A DNA stretch of 64,000 bases from Burkholderia anthina (GTDB lineage: Bacteria > Pseudomonadota > Gammaproteobacteria > Burkholderiales > Burkholderiaceae), in assembly GCF_902498995.1 (NCBI RefSeq), contig NZ_CABVLY010000001.1, positions 496,001-560,000 on the forward strand. The letters are read 5' to 3'. The position numbers were made by a program, and so were the translations under genes. The notes under the pieces are model-generated. The model was not told where the DNA came from and made no database searches. It was given only the letters and a program-made list of their open reading frames with translations. Positions 10,671 through 19,586 of this stretch are shown here, piece by piece (positions within the stretch are counted from its first letter, which is position 1; every line of letters starts with the position of its first letter).

Positions 10671-11384
10671 TCAGGAATGGTAGAGACGATGTTGAAGAAT
10701 ATAGGCCCAGACGGCGGCCGGCACATGTTCGGCCGACGCATCGGGCATTTGCGCATGACGCGCGATGCATTCGCGCAAGTGTGCACGGATGTCGGTTGCG
10801 GCGATATCGAACGCGAGCGTCCTGTCGATCAGCAGATGGCCGCTCGGCGTGGCTTGCAGTATGTCGGCGCCGGCCTGCCGCCGCGCGATTTCCTGCGCGA
10901 CGTCGGGCGGCGCCGCGTCGAGTTCGAAGCCCGGACGCGTCGACGCGCAGATGTGCGCATAGTCGAACAGCTCGCGCCAGTCGCGCCACGTGTCGAGGCG
11001 GACCAGCTGGTCCGCGCCGATCAGCAGCGACAGCGACGCGTCGGGGCCGATGCGCTCGCGCCAGCGCGCGAGCGTCTCGACCGTATAGGTCGGACCCTCG
11101 TGCTCGATCTCGTCGGTCGCGACGGTGACCGTCACGCCCGGCAGGGTCAGCGCGCCGGCGGCGGCGCGCGTCATCGCGAGCCGATGCTCGGCGGCCGACA
11201 CGTCGCGCTTCTGGTACGGCTGCCCGGCGGGCAGCAGCGCGAGCTCGGTCAGGCCGAGCACGTCGGCGAAACGGCGCGCGAGTGCGAGATGGCCGTCGTG
11301 GATCGGGTCGAACGTGCCGCCCAGCAGGCCGATACGACGTAACAGCGGGCGCGGCAGCGGGGCGGAGCGGGCGGTGGTGTCCAG
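10671..11384 (-). CDS. nadD: Nicotinate-nucleotide adenylyltransferase NadD, probable CTG start
   Basis: Adenylates nicotinate mononucleotide in NAD synthesis. The nucleotidyltransferase signature [18 protein letters not shown] lies upstream of the first ATG-initiated frame, so the true start must be further up. In that frame there is no ATG, GTG or TTG before the signature. A CTG at 11384 has AGGA 9 bp upstream and would give 237 residues with about 20 residues before the GGTFDP motif. Other motifs are [21 protein letters not shown] and the C-terminal [13 protein letters not shown]. The function is secure, but the start codon is inference. Confidence 0.9.
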   Translation of the reverse strand: MDTTARSAPLPRPLLRRIGLLGGTFDPIHDGHLALARRFADVLGLTELALLPAGQPYQKRDVSAAEHRLAMTRAAAGALTLPGVTVTVATDEIEHEGPTYTVETLARWRERIGPDASLSLLIGADQLVRLDTWRDWRELFDYAHICASTRPGFELDAAPPDVAQEIARRQAGADILQATPSGHLLIDRTLAFDIAATDIRAHLRECIARHAQMPDASAEHVPAAVWAYILQHRLYHS

Positions 11385-11425
11385 AAAAACGTGTCCTGTT
11401 CTTGAGACGGCGGTGCGCGGCGGGC

Positions 11426-12346
11426 TCAGACCCAGTCGCGCGGCACGAGGAAGTCGGTCAGGCGCGCCTCCGGCGAGCCCGGCTCGGGCTGCCAGTTGTA
11501 GCGCCAGTTCGCGACCGGCGGCATCGACATCAGGATCGACTCGGTCCGGCCGCCGCTTTGCAGGCCGAACAGCGTGCCGCGGTCGAATACCAGGTTGAAT
11601 TCGACGTAGCGGCCGCGCCGGTAAGCCTGGAAGTCGCGTTCGCGTTCGCCGTACGGCAGCGCGACACGGCGCTCGACGATCGGCAGGTACGCGTTCAGGA
11701 ACGCGTCGCCGACGCTTTGCATCATCTCAAACGCGCGTTCGAAATCGGGCTCGGCGAAATCGTCGAAGAAGATCCCGCCGATGCCGCGCGTCTCGTTGCG
11801 GTGCTTCAGGAAGAAATACTCGTCGCACCACGTCTTGAAACGCGGGTAGAGCTCGGCGCCGAACGGATCGAGCGCGTCCTTGCAGGTCTGGTGGAAATGC
11901 CGCGCGTCGTCTTCGAACGGATAAACCGGTGTCAGATCCATCCCGCCGCCGAACCAGAAGATCGGCGCTTCGCCCGGTTTCGTCGCGATCAGCATCCGCA
12001 CGTTCATGTGCACGGTCGGGCAGTACGGATTGCGCGGGTGCAGCACGAGCGATACGCCGAGCGCCTCGAAGCCGCGGCCCGTGAGCTGCGGGCGTGCCGC
12101 GCTCGCCGACGGCGGCAGCGCGTCGCCCGCGACGTCGGAAAAGCCGATCCCCGCCCGCTCGAACACGCGTCCGCCTTCGAGAATCCGCGTGCAGCCGCCG
12201 CCGCGCAGGCGCTCTTCGGGCCCGCGCTGCCACGCGTCGGTCGCGAGCGGCGTGCCGTCGAGCGCGCCGAGCGCGTCGGCGATGCGTGTCTGCAGGTCCT
12301 GGAGGTACGTGCGCACGCGTGCCACGTCGTAGGTCGAATCGGTCAT
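11426..12346 (-). CDS. hemF: Oxygen-dependent coproporphyrinogen III oxidase
   Basis: Converts coproporphyrinogen III to protoporphyrinogen IX in aerobic heme synthesis. The protein has 306 residues, close to the E. coli length, with the diagnostic blocks [29 protein letters not shown] and the C-terminal [19 protein letters not shown]. The ATG at 12346 begins [16 protein letters not shown]; the upstream extension runs into a hairpin and is unlikely. It sits between purD and nadD on the same strand. Confidence 0.96.
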   Translation of the reverse strand: MTDSTYDVARVRTYLQDLQTRIADALGALDGTPLATDAWQRGPEERLRGGGCTRILEGGRVFERAGIGFSDVAGDALPPSASAARPQLTGRGFEALGVSLVLHPRNPYCPTVHMNVRMLIATKPGEAPIFWFGGGMDLTPVYPFEDDARHFHQTCKDALDPFGAELYPRFKTWCDEYFFLKHRNETRGIGGIFFDDFAEPDFERAFEMMQSVGDAFLNAYLPIVERRVALPYGERERDFQAYRRGRYVEFNLVFDRGTLFGLQSGGRTESILMSMPPVANWRYNWQPEPGSPEARLTDFLVPRDWV

Positions 12347-12359
12347 GTCTGGACTGGGC

Positions 12360-12380
12360 GCCCCCGCGCGAAGCGGGGGC
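12360..12380. repeat. GC hairpin in the hemF 5' region
   Basis: A GCCCCCGC / GCGGGGGC inverted repeat with a short loop lies 14-34 bp upstream of the hemF start. It could influence hemF translation, as no clear Shine-Dalgarno sequence is seen between it and the start. Confidence 0.4.
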
Positions 12381-12382
12381 CG

Positions 12383-12423
12383 TAAAAAAGGCATCTGCCG
12401 GGCATTCTATCGAACCCGGCAGA
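12383..12423 (-). terminator. Rho-independent terminator after purD
   Basis: Read on the minus strand: a 9-bp stem TCTGCCGGG / CCCGGCAGA with a 12-nt loop, followed by TGCC and six T. It lies between purD and hemF, so hemF and later genes may have their own promoter or depend on read-through. Confidence 0.75.
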
Positions 12424-12475
12424 GGAGGCCGCCGCCTGCGCGGGCAGGGCGGCGGTCAGGGCAGCGACCGGGGCC

Positions 12476-13756
12476 TCAGGCGCTCTTGCGGTTCAGTGCG
12501 CGAAAGCCGATGTCGCGGCGGTACTGCATGCCTTCGAAATGGATCTGGTTGATCGTGTCGTACGCATGCTGCTGCGCTTCGCGCACCGAATCGGCGAGGC
12601 CGACCACGCACAGCACGCGCCCGCCCGACGTGACCAGTTTGTCGCCTTCGGCGAGCGTCGTGCCCGCATGGAACGTCACCGCCTGTTCGGTCTCGGCCGG
12701 GATCCCGTTGATGCGGTCGCCCTTGCGCGGCGCGTCCGGATAGCCGTGCGCGGCCAGCACGACGCCGAGCGCGGTGCGGCGGTCCCAGTCGAGCTCGACC
12801 GTGTCGAGCGTGCCCGCGATCGCCTGTTCGACGACCTTCGAGAAATCGCTCTTCAGGCGCGCCATGATCGGTTGCGTCTCGGGGTCGCCCATCCGGCAGT
12901 TGAACTCGAGCGTGCGCGGATTGCCGTCCTTGTCGATCATCAGGCCCGCATACAGGAAGCCCGTGAAGCGGATGCCGTCCTTCTCCATCCCGCGCACCGT
13001 CGGCATGATGATTTCGCGCATCACGCGTGCGTGCATCTGCGGCGTGACGATCGGCGCGGGCGAGTAGGCGCCCATGCCGCCCGTGTTCGGGCCGCGATCT
13101 TCGTCGAGCAGGCGCTTGTGGTCCTGGCTCGAGGCCAGCGCCAGCGCGTGCTTGCCGTCGACCATCACGATGAAGCTCGCTTCCTCGCCGTCGAGGAATT
13201 CCTCGATCACGACCCGCGCGCCGGCGTCGCCGAGCTTGTTGCCCGACAGCATCATGTCGACCGCGGCATGCGCCTCTTCCAGCGTCATCGCGACGACGAC
13301 GCCCTTGCCGGCCGCGAGGCCGTCGGCCTTCACGACGATCGGCGCGCCCTTCGCGTCGATGTATGCGTGTGCCGCCGCCGCATCGGAGAGGGTTTCGTAG
13401 TCGGCGGTCGGAATGCCGTGGCGCTTCATGAACGCCTTCGCGAAATCCTTCGAGCTTTCGAGCTGCGCGGCTTCGCGGGTCGGACCGAACACCTTCAGGC
13501 CGCGCGCGCGGAACAGGTTGACGATGCCGGCCGCGAGCGGCGCTTCCGGCCCGACGAGCGTAAACGCAACGCCTTCGCTTTCCGCGAAATCGGCGAGCGC
13601 GTCGAGCGACGTGATGTCGACGTTCTTCAGACGCTCGTCCTGCGCCGTGCCGCCATTGCCCGGCGCGACGTAGACCATCTGGACGCGCGGCGACTGCGCG
13701 AGCTTCCACGCCAGCGCATGTTCGCGGCCGCCGGAACCGACGACGAGTAGTTTCAT
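12476..13756 (-). CDS. purD: Phosphoribosylamine-glycine ligase (GARS)
   Basis: ATP-grasp enzyme of purine synthesis, 426 residues, full length. The N-terminus MKLLVVGSGGREHALAWKLA is the family start. The ATP-grasp part shows IVVKADGLAAGKGVVVA, EEFLDGEEASF, GPNTGGMGAYSP and the metal site FNCRMGDPETQPIM. It joins 5-phosphoribosylamine and glycine with ATP hydrolysis. It follows yebC by about 100 bp and is closed by its own terminator. Confidence 0.96.
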   Translation of the reverse strand: MKLLVVGSGGREHALAWKLAQSPRVQMVYVAPGNGGTAQDERLKNVDITSLDALADFAESEGVAFTLVGPEAPLAAGIVNLFRARGLKVFGPTREAAQLESSKDFAKAFMKRHGIPTADYETLSDAAAAHAYIDAKGAPIVVKADGLAAGKGVVVAMTLEEAHAAVDMMLSGNKLGDAGARVVIEEFLDGEEASFIVMVDGKHALALASSQDHKRLLDEDRGPNTGGMGAYSPAPIVTPQMHARVMREIIMPTVRGMEKDGIRFTGFLYAGLMIDKDGNPRTLEFNCRMGDPETQPIMARLKSDFSKVVEQAIAGTLDTVELDWDRRTALGVVLAAHGYPDAPRKGDRINGIPAETEQAVTFHAGTTLAEGDKLVTSGGRVLCVVGLADSVREAQQHAYDTINQIHFEGMQYRRDIGFRALNRKSA

Positions 13757-13861
13757 GGGATTCCCCGCAGACTAGAAAACAGGGCGGCCGGCACGCTCAG
13801 GCGCGCCGGCCGCGAAATCGGTCGGGCTGCCGTCGCAACGCTGCGCACGGCGGCCCGCATG

Positions 13862-14590
13862 TCATTCCTCGACGATGACGGCGTTCGTATACACCTCCTG
13901 CACGTCGTCGAGGTTCTCGAGCGCGTCCAGGAGCTTCTGCATCTTCGCCGCATCGTCGCCGGTGAATTCGACTTCGTTCTGCGGCTTCATCGTCACTTCG
14001 GCGAGTTCGGCCTTGAAGCCCGCGGCTTCGAGCGCGTCCTTCACCGCCGAGAAGGTCTGCCAGTCGCACAGCACTTCGATCGAGCCGTCGTCGTTCGTGC
14101 TGACGTCGTCCGCGCCGGCTTCGAGCGCGGCTTCCATCAGCGCGTCTTCCGACGTGCCGGGCGCGAACAGGAACTGGCCGACGTGATCGAACATGAACGC
14201 GACCGAACCGTCGGTGCCCATGTTGCCGCCGAACTTCGAGAACGCGTGACGGACTTCCGCGACCGTGCGGATGCGGTTGTCGGTCAGCGTGTCGACGATG
14301 ATCGCCGCGCCGCTGATGCCGTAGCCTTCGTAACGGATTTCTTCGTAGTTCGCGCCGTCCGCGCCGCCGACGCCGCGATCGATCGCGCGCTTGACGTTGT
14401 CCTTCGGCATGTTGGCGTCGGCTGCCTTGTCGACTGCCAGGCGCAGGCGCGGGTTCGAGCTCGCGTCGCCGCCGCCGAGGCGGGCCGCGACCTGGATTTC
14501 CTTGATCAGACGGGTCCAGACCTTGCCGCGCTTCGCGTCAGCTGCTGCCTTCTTGTGCTTGATGTTGGCCCATTTCGAATGACCAGCCAT
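13862..14590 (-). CDS. yebC: YebC/PmpR-family transcriptional regulator / translation factor
   Basis: A 242-residue protein with the invariant start [18 protein letters not shown] and the three-domain YebC pattern ([51 protein letters not shown]). Relatives have been described as DNA-binding regulators (PmpR) and, for some, as factors easing ribosome stalling at proline runs. Which applies here cannot be told. It is located between upp and purD on the minus strand. Confidence 0.92.
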   Translation of the reverse strand: MAGHSKWANIKHKKAAADAKRGKVWTRLIKEIQVAARLGGGDASSNPRLRLAVDKAADANMPKDNVKRAIDRGVGGADGANYEEIRYEGYGISGAAIIVDTLTDNRIRTVAEVRHAFSKFGGNMGTDGSVAFMFDHVGQFLFAPGTSEDALMEAALEAGADDVSTNDDGSIEVLCDWQTFSAVKDALEAAGFKAELAEVTMKPQNEVEFTGDDAAKMQKLLDALENLDDVQEVYTNAVIVEE

Positions 14591-14809
14591 ACCTTTCTCC
14601 GTGCCCGGGCGCGCTGCGCGGGCGATTGTGCCAATGTGTCGTTGAATCGGCGGCCGTATTGGCGGGCGTGATGCCGCGGGGCCGCGCGTGTCGAGTGGAA
14701 CGAGATTTTATCACGCGGCGACCGCCGTTTCGGGGCCGCCGCGCATGGCCGAACGGCCGGGCGGCCGTCGCGGCGCGCCGGGCCCGTACGGCCCGGCCGT
14801 GCCGGTGCG

Positions 14810-15460
14810 TCAGTTCTTGGTGCCGAACAGGCGGTCGCCCGCGTCGCCCAGGCCCGGCACGATGTACGCGTGCTCGTTCAGATGCGAGTCGAGCGACGCG
14901 ACGAACAGCTTCACGTCCGGGTGCGCGTCCTGGAACACCTGCACGCCTTCGGGCGCGGCGACCAGCGCGACGAACATGATGTTCGCGGCCGGCACGTTGC
15001 GGCGCTTGAGCACGTCGACCGCGTGCACGGCCGAATAGCCGGTCGCGACCATCGGATCGCACAGGATGAAGATGCGATCCTCGAGATCGGGCAGGCGCAC
15101 CAGGTATTCGACCGGGCGGTGATCTTCCGCGCGATACACGCCGATGTGGCCGACGCGCGCGGACGGCACCAGGTCGAGCAGGCCGTCCGACATCCCGATG
15201 CCGGCGCGCAGCACGGGCACGATCGCCAGTTTCTTGCCCGCGATCACCGGCGCGTCGACTTCCACCAGCGGGGTTTCGACCCGTTTGGTCGTGATCGGCA
15301 GGTTGCGGGTGATCTCGTAGCCCATCAGCAGCGTGATCTCGCGCAGCAGCTCGCGGAACGTGCGCGTCGACGTGTCCTTGTCGCGCATGTGCGTGAGCTT
15401 GTGCTGGATCAGCGGGTGATCGGTGATGAAGAGATTCGGGAAACGGCTGTCCTGTTTCAT
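14810..15460 (-). CDS. upp: Uracil phosphoribosyltransferase
   Basis: Pyrimidine salvage enzyme of 216 residues that makes UMP from uracil and PRPP. It shows [37 protein letters not shown], the PRPP loop [20 protein letters not shown] and the uracil-binding [12 protein letters not shown] at the C-terminus. The ATG at 15460 ([11 protein letters not shown]) is chosen over one seven codons upstream because it matches the family start. Confidence 0.96.
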   Translation of the reverse strand: MKQDSRFPNLFITDHPLIQHKLTHMRDKDTSTRTFRELLREITLLMGYEITRNLPITTKRVETPLVEVDAPVIAGKKLAIVPVLRAGIGMSDGLLDLVPSARVGHIGVYRAEDHRPVEYLVRLPDLEDRIFILCDPMVATGYSAVHAVDVLKRRNVPAANIMFVALVAAPEGVQVFQDAHPDVKLFVASLDSHLNEHAYIVPGLGDAGDRLFGTKN

Positions 15461-15673
15461 GACGGGGTGCCTTGGCGGCAAAAGGGGATCGGGGAGCGGC
15501 GGTGGGCGCGAGGCTGGCTGCCGCTTATGGCCGCAATTTTACCAAGGCGCGCCACGCGATCCGGATATTATCGACGTCTCACGACAATCCGCGCGCCGCG
15601 CATGCCCGTTGCCGCCCGTCCGGCGGCGCGGCCGGGCCGCGCCGGCGCGCGTCGCCATAAAGAGGAATCGACG

Positions 15674-16453
15674 ATGGATCTCGGCATCGAAGGAAAGACC
15701 GCGCTCGTGTGCGCGGCCAGCAAGGGACTCGGGCGCGGCTGCGCGGAAGCGCTGGCCGCCGAGGGCGTGAATATCGTGATCGTCGCGCGCACGCGCGACA
15801 CGCTCGAGGAAACCGCCGAGGAGATCCGCGCCGAGTCGAACGTGTCGGTCACCGCGGTCGCGTGCGACATCACGACGCCGGACGGGCGGGCGGCCGCGCT
15901 GGCCGCGTGCCCGCAGCCCGACATTCTCGTGACGAATGCCGGCGGCCCGCCGCCCGGCGACTTCCGCGATTTCTCGCATGACGACTGGATTCGCGCGCTC
16001 GAGGCGAACATGCTTACGCCGATCGAGCTGATCCGCGCGACCGTCGACGGGATGATCGCGCGCGGCTTCGGCCGGATCGTCAACATCACGAGTTCGGCGG
16101 TGAAGGCGCCGATCGACGTGCTCGCGCTGTCGAACGGCGCGCGCTCGGGGCTGACCGGCTTCGTCGCCGGGCTGTCGCGCAAGGTGGCCGGGCAGGGCGT
16201 GACGATCAACAACCTGCTGCCGGGGCTGTTCGACACCGACCGGATTGCGACGACGCTCGCCTCGTCGGCGAAAGCGCAGGGCGTGACGGTCGACGAATTG
16301 CGCGCGCGGCGCGCGAAGGAGATCCCGGTCGGGCGCCTCGGCACGCGCGCCGAATTCGGCGCGGCGTGCGCGTTCCTCTGCAGCGTGCACGCCGGCTACA
16401 TCACCGGGCAGAACTGGCTGCTCGACGGCGGCGCGTATCCGGGCACGTTCTGA
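15674..16453 (+). CDS. SDR-family oxidoreductase lacking the usual catalytic YxxxK
   Basis: A 259-residue Rossmann protein of the short-chain dehydrogenase superfamily. The cofactor motif is [10 protein letters not shown] (13-22) in place of the common TGxxxGIG, and NAGGPPPG sits about 88-95. In the active-site region a serine is present (ITSSAVKAP, 138-146), but the place of Tyr-xxx-Lys holds SNGAR (153-157). It ends LLDGGAYPG like FabG relatives. An AGAGGAA ribosome binding site precedes the ATG. It probably binds NAD(P), but ordinary SDR catalysis is doubtful. The substrate is unknown. Confidence 0.85.
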   Translation: MDLGIEGKTALVCAASKGLGRGCAEALAAEGVNIVIVARTRDTLEETAEEIRAESNVSVTAVACDITTPDGRAAALAACPQPDILVTNAGGPPPGDFRDFSHDDWIRALEANMLTPIELIRATVDGMIARGFGRIVNITSSAVKAPIDVLALSNGARSGLTGFVAGLSRKVAGQGVTINNLLPGLFDTDRIATTLASSAKAQGVTVDELRARRAKEIPVGRLGTRAEFGAACAFLCSVHAGYITGQNWLLDGGAYPGTF

Positions 16454-16508
16454 CGTACGCGCCCGCCATTTACCCCACGACAACAATCGAAACACGAAGG
16501 AACCGGAG

Positions 16509-16901
16509 ATGAGCAAACCCCGCATCGCATTGATTGCGCACGACGCGAAGAAGGACGAGATCGTCGCGCTCGCAGGCCAGTACCGTACGACGCTCGCGCA
16601 ATGCCGGCTGGTCGCGACGGGCACGACCGGCGGGCGCATCGCTGCCGCGCACGGGCTCGAGGTCGAGCGCAAGCTGTCGGGGCCGCTCGGCGGCGACCTG
16701 CAGATCGGTGCGGAGCTGGCCGACGGCCGCGTCGACATCGTCGTGTTCCTGCGCGACCCGATGACCGCGCAGCCGCACGATCCGGACATCACCGCGCTGG
16801 TGCGCGCATGCGACGTGCACGACGTGCCGGTGGCGACCAACGTGGCGACCGCGCGGATGCTGCTCGACGATCTGGCGCGGAACATGCAGGACGTTTGCTA
16901 G
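16509..16901 (+). CDS. mgsA: Methylglyoxal synthase
   Basis: Converts dihydroxyacetone phosphate to methylglyoxal and phosphate, a bypass that relieves sugar-phosphate stress. The protein has 130 residues. Family motifs are [24 protein letters not shown] (phosphate binding), the catalytic aspartate in [12 protein letters not shown], and [15 protein letters not shown]. It follows the SDR gene by 55 bp with a GGAACCGGAG ribosome binding site, so the two may share a transcript. Confidence 0.94.
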   Translation: MSKPRIALIAHDAKKDEIVALAGQYRTTLAQCRLVATGTTGGRIAAAHGLEVERKLSGPLGGDLQIGAELADGRVDIVVFLRDPMTAQPHDPDITALVRACDVHDVPVATNVATARMLLDDLARNMQDVC

Positions 16902-17036
16902 GGCGTCGACCACGGATGAGCGCGCCCACTCGACGTCATCTGCCGCGTGGAGGATGCGACAGGCGACGCCGAGCATTAAGGGGGCGGTGTGTCGATATGG
17001 GTGCCGGTTGCGACGGGCGAGATCGGGGACCGGCGG

Positions 17037-17504
17037 TCATCGTAGCGGCCAGAACCACACGGTCGATGCCGTCCAGTAGCAATCCGAGCTGCAGAGGGCG
17101 CGTGCACCGTCAATCAGGTCGATGTGGCCGCCACGGCCGTTCATGTAGCCTGGGATATTCCAGAACGCCACTACGCCTTTTCTGCCGGCAATGCCGGCTG
17201 CCGCGTCGTCCCGCCGGAACACTTCGGCTTTGCCGAAATACGCCGGCTCTGCCAGCATTCTGGCCAGTCTGGCTTGTCCGGCTTCAATGCGCCGACCCCG
17301 GTGCAGACCTTTCTGAATCACGAGCCCGCCGCGCAATGTCATGCCGCTCCTGACGAGCGCCAGGCTGACCCGGATGGCGCAGGTATTCGCATACGACGGA
17401 TTGGAGATCAGGTCCTGCCAGCCCAGTGCTTCGTAAAGCGCTTCCCGCGAAACGGTTCTGTTGCTCGGGTAGTGGCTGCTCAGCAAAGAAAAGTGTGGTT
17501 TCAA
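17037..17504 (-). CDS. tae4: Type VI secretion amidase effector, Tae4 family
   Basis: Predicted peptidoglycan amidase of 155 residues, delivered into rival bacteria by a type VI secretion system and cutting peptide stems in the periplasm. The NlpC/P60-type catalytic pair is visible: Cys42 in NTCAIRVSLAL and His127 in GGHIDLID, with Asp129 next to it. The C-terminal SDCYWTASTVWFWPL is typical of Tae4, and Cys138/Cys142 may form a disulfide. The start is a TTG with GGAG 9 bp upstream; no ATG is available. The partner immunity gene ends 15 bp upstream. No secretion apparatus is in this window, so this is an orphan pair. Confidence 0.85.
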   Translation of the reverse strand: MKPHFSLLSSHYPSNRTVSREALYEALGWQDLISNPSYANTCAIRVSLALVRSGMTLRGGLVIQKGLHRGRRIEAGQARLARMLAEPAYFGKAEVFRRDDAAAGIAGRKGVVAFWNIPGYMNGRGGHIDLIDGARALCSSDCYWTASTVWFWPLR

Positions 17505-17519
17505 ACAAATGTTCTCCGA

Positions 17520-17873
17520 TCAACGGCAAGGATATTTTTGTCGCAGGATGCGGGTGACCAGTCCTGCTGCGTTTGCCCGCAACGCAACGTTCGGCAGCTT
17601 CCGGAGATCGCTGAGTACTTCGGAATCGATTTCTCCCGGTTTGACGCGCCCGTTGTCGCACCAGTCCTTGCCTTCGGAGGTATCGGCCACGCCGGCCAGA
17701 TAACCGGTCATGGCATGACGCTCGGCGTCGGCGTACGGCGTGTTGTCGGCGCGACTCATACCGTTGAGTAGTCGGGTGCCGTCGACACGCGGTAGCGCGG
17801 CACCGTGTGCGATGCCGATGCTTGCCGACAACGACGCGAAAACAAACACACTTCGGATGACAAAGACGTTCAT
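17520..17873 (-). CDS. tai4: T6SS amidase immunity protein, Tai4 family
   Basis: A 117-residue protein with a signal peptide (residues 1-24, ending near AHG), so it acts in the periplasm. There Tai4 proteins bind Tae4 as a dimer and block the active site, protecting producer and kin. The mature part has LNGMSRADNTPYADAERHAM, GYLAGVADTSEGKDWC and a final ILRQKYPC; two cysteines could pair. The gene precedes its effector on the same strand with a 15-bp gap. Family assignment rests on the fold pattern and the neighbouring Tae4. Confidence 0.82.
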   Translation of the reverse strand: MNVFVIRSVFVFASLSASIGIAHGAALPRVDGTRLLNGMSRADNTPYADAERHAMTGYLAGVADTSEGKDWCDNGRVKPGEIDSEVLSDLRKLPNVALRANAAGLVTRILRQKYPCR

Positions 17874-18280
17874 GGCATGGGGCTCGTGGATTCGGCGAAA
17901 AGCAAAATAGCACGGCCGTCTCCCCTTCAATTTCCTTCGACGCTCCATTGCGGGGCACGGCACACGGGTCGGCCAGGCGACAGCGCTTTGCCGTCGCTTA
18001 CTTGGCGGCCATTTCATCCATCCTGCAGGTCGTGACTTGAAGGTGACAAAGTGTTGCGCTTGGCATGTGCGCCATGCACCAATAACGGCGACCAGCTGGA
18101 CGTCGTACCATCCGTCTTCCGCGAAAACCCTACGGACGTGAAGGGATTTCGACGACGCGCTGCATGACCATGCGCGACGCGCGAGAATCACGCGCTGAGC
18201 CCCGCGTCTGCATGCATCGCTTTTGAGCGGCATCGACGCGTTTGCCGAACCCGATTTCCAGACAAACAAGGAGCGAAACG
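17874..18280. other. 407-bp lower-GC intergenic stretch
   Basis: Between tai4 and the quinone oxidoreductase, divergent. It looks less GC-rich than the surrounding DNA, like the Tae4/Tai4 pair. No gene, gene remnant, tRNA or clear direct repeat was recognised. It presumably holds both promoters. Confidence 0.4.
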
Positions 18281-19255
18281 ATGCCGAAAGCAATCCGATA
18301 CGACCAGCCGGGCGGCCCGGACGTGATGAAGTGGGTCGATGTCGAGGTCGGCGAGCCGAAGACGGGCGAAGTCCGCATCCGGCAGCACGCGGTCGGGCTC
18401 AACTACATCGACGTGTATTTCCGCACGGGCCTCTATCCGCAACAACTGCCCGCCGGCCTCGGGATGGAAGCGGCGGGCGAGGTGACGGCCGTCGGCGAAG
18501 GCGTGAGCACGCTGAAGGCGGGCGATCGCGTCGCCTACGTCGGGCAGCCGCCGGGCGCCTACGCGCAGGAGCGCGTAATGCCGGCCGAGCGGCTCGTGAA
18601 GCTGCCGGACGGAATCAGCTACGACGACGCGGCATCGGTGATGCTGCAGGGCCTGACCGCGCACTACCTGCTGCGCCGCACGTACCCGGTGAAGGCCGGC
18701 GACACGATCCTGATCCACGCGGCGGCCGGCGGCGTCGGCCTGCTCGTATGCCAGTGGGCGAAGGCGCTCGGCGCGACCGTGATCGGCACGGTCGGCTCCG
18801 ACGAGAAGGCCGCGCTCGCCAAGGCGCACGGCTGCGATCATCCGATCGTCTATACGCGCGAGAACTTCACGCAGCGCGTGAAGGAGATCACGAACGGCGC
18901 GGGCGTGCCGGTCGTCTACGATTCGATCGGCAAGGACACGTACATCGGCTCGCTCGACTGCCTCGCGCCGCTCGGCTACTTCGTGAGCTTCGGCAATGCG
19001 TCGGGCCCGCTGCCGGCGATCGACTCGAAAGAATTCTCGTCGCGCGGCTCGCTGTTCTTCACGCGCCCGACGCTGTTCTCGTACATCGCGAAGCGCGCCG
19101 ATCTCGAAGCCGCGGCCGCCGAGCTGTTCGACGTGATCCTGTCGGGCAAGGTGAAGACGAGCATCAACCAGCGTTATCCGCTCGCCGAAGTCGCCCGCGC
19201 GCACGCCGACCTCGAGTCGCGCAAGACGACCGGCTCGACGATCCTCGTTCCCTGA
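18281..19255 (+). CDS. qor: NADPH:quinone oxidoreductase (Qor type)
   Basis: Zinc-independent medium-chain dehydrogenase of 324 residues, very close to E. coli Qor. It shows VGLNYIDVYFRTGLYP, the quinone reductase run GDRVAYVGQPPGAYAQER and the NADPH-binding AAAGGVGLLVCQWAK (about residues 147-161). It reduces quinones by one electron using NADPH, in the cytoplasm. The ATG at 18281 has AAGGAGCG upstream; a longer frame exists but lacks a ribosome binding site. Confidence 0.92.
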   Translation: MPKAIRYDQPGGPDVMKWVDVEVGEPKTGEVRIRQHAVGLNYIDVYFRTGLYPQQLPAGLGMEAAGEVTAVGEGVSTLKAGDRVAYVGQPPGAYAQERVMPAERLVKLPDGISYDDAASVMLQGLTAHYLLRRTYPVKAGDTILIHAAAGGVGLLVCQWAKALGATVIGTVGSDEKAALAKAHGCDHPIVYTRENFTQRVKEITNGAGVPVVYDSIGKDTYIGSLDCLAPLGYFVSFGNASGPLPAIDSKEFSSRGSLFFTRPTLFSYIAKRADLEAAAAELFDVILSGKVKTSINQRYPLAEVARAHADLESRKTTGSTILVP

Positions 19256-19265
19256 CGCATCCCTT

Positions 19266-19288
19266 CGTGCCGGCTTCACGCCGGCACG
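19266..19288 (+). terminator. Hairpin after qor
   Basis: A perfect 9-bp stem CGTGCCGGC / GCCGGCACG with loop TTCAC starts 10 bp past the qor stop. It is followed by C/G rather than T, so it is at best a weak intrinsic terminator. Confidence 0.4.
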
Positions 19289-19377
19289 CCCCCCCGGGCG
19301 GCGCCGGCGTGCCGCCCGTCCTGTCCCCGGTCTCCTGTCCCGCCCGACGTCCCGTCCGCTGTTTCCCGCTTTACGCG

Positions 19378-19440
19378 TTTACACGTTTTTTATATCCGCC
19401 CGAGCACCTTTGACCTGTCCTTTACGCGCGTTCCCATAAG
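19378..19440 (+). promoter_or_regulatory. Candidate kdp promoter with KdpE-box-like AT tract
   Basis: An AT-rich tract TTTACACGTTTTTTATATCC (19378-19397) stands out in GC-rich DNA. It resembles the T-rich KdpE target of E. coli kdpFABC. It is followed by TTGACC (19410-19415) and CATAAG (19435-19440) with a long 19-bp spacer, which would suit an activator-dependent promoter. Pattern match only. Confidence 0.4.
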
Positions 19441-19478
19441 GTTCTAGTCGTCCGATTTCGACGACGGAGAACACAAAA

Positions 19479-19586
19479 ATGGATGGGGTTTTCATCGGCG
19501 CACTGGTGCTCTTCACCTCGCTGATCCTCGGTTTGCTTGGCGGTTGCGAGCAGCTTTCGCAATACGGCCGCGGAGGGCGCGCATGA
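19479..19586 (+). CDS. 35-residue membrane protein ahead of kdpF
   Basis: A small ORF with GGAG 9 bp upstream of its ATG. It encodes one hydrophobic helix ([19 protein letters not shown]) followed by a short polar, basic tail [13 protein letters not shown]. Its stop overlaps the kdpF start by 4 bp (ATGA, 19583-19586), so it should be translated together with kdpF. I do not recognise a named family. By position and size it could be a second small accessory subunit of the Kdp complex or a regulator of its expression, but this is inference. Confidence 0.65.
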   Translation: MDGVFIGALVLFTSLILGLLGGCEQLSQYGRGGRA

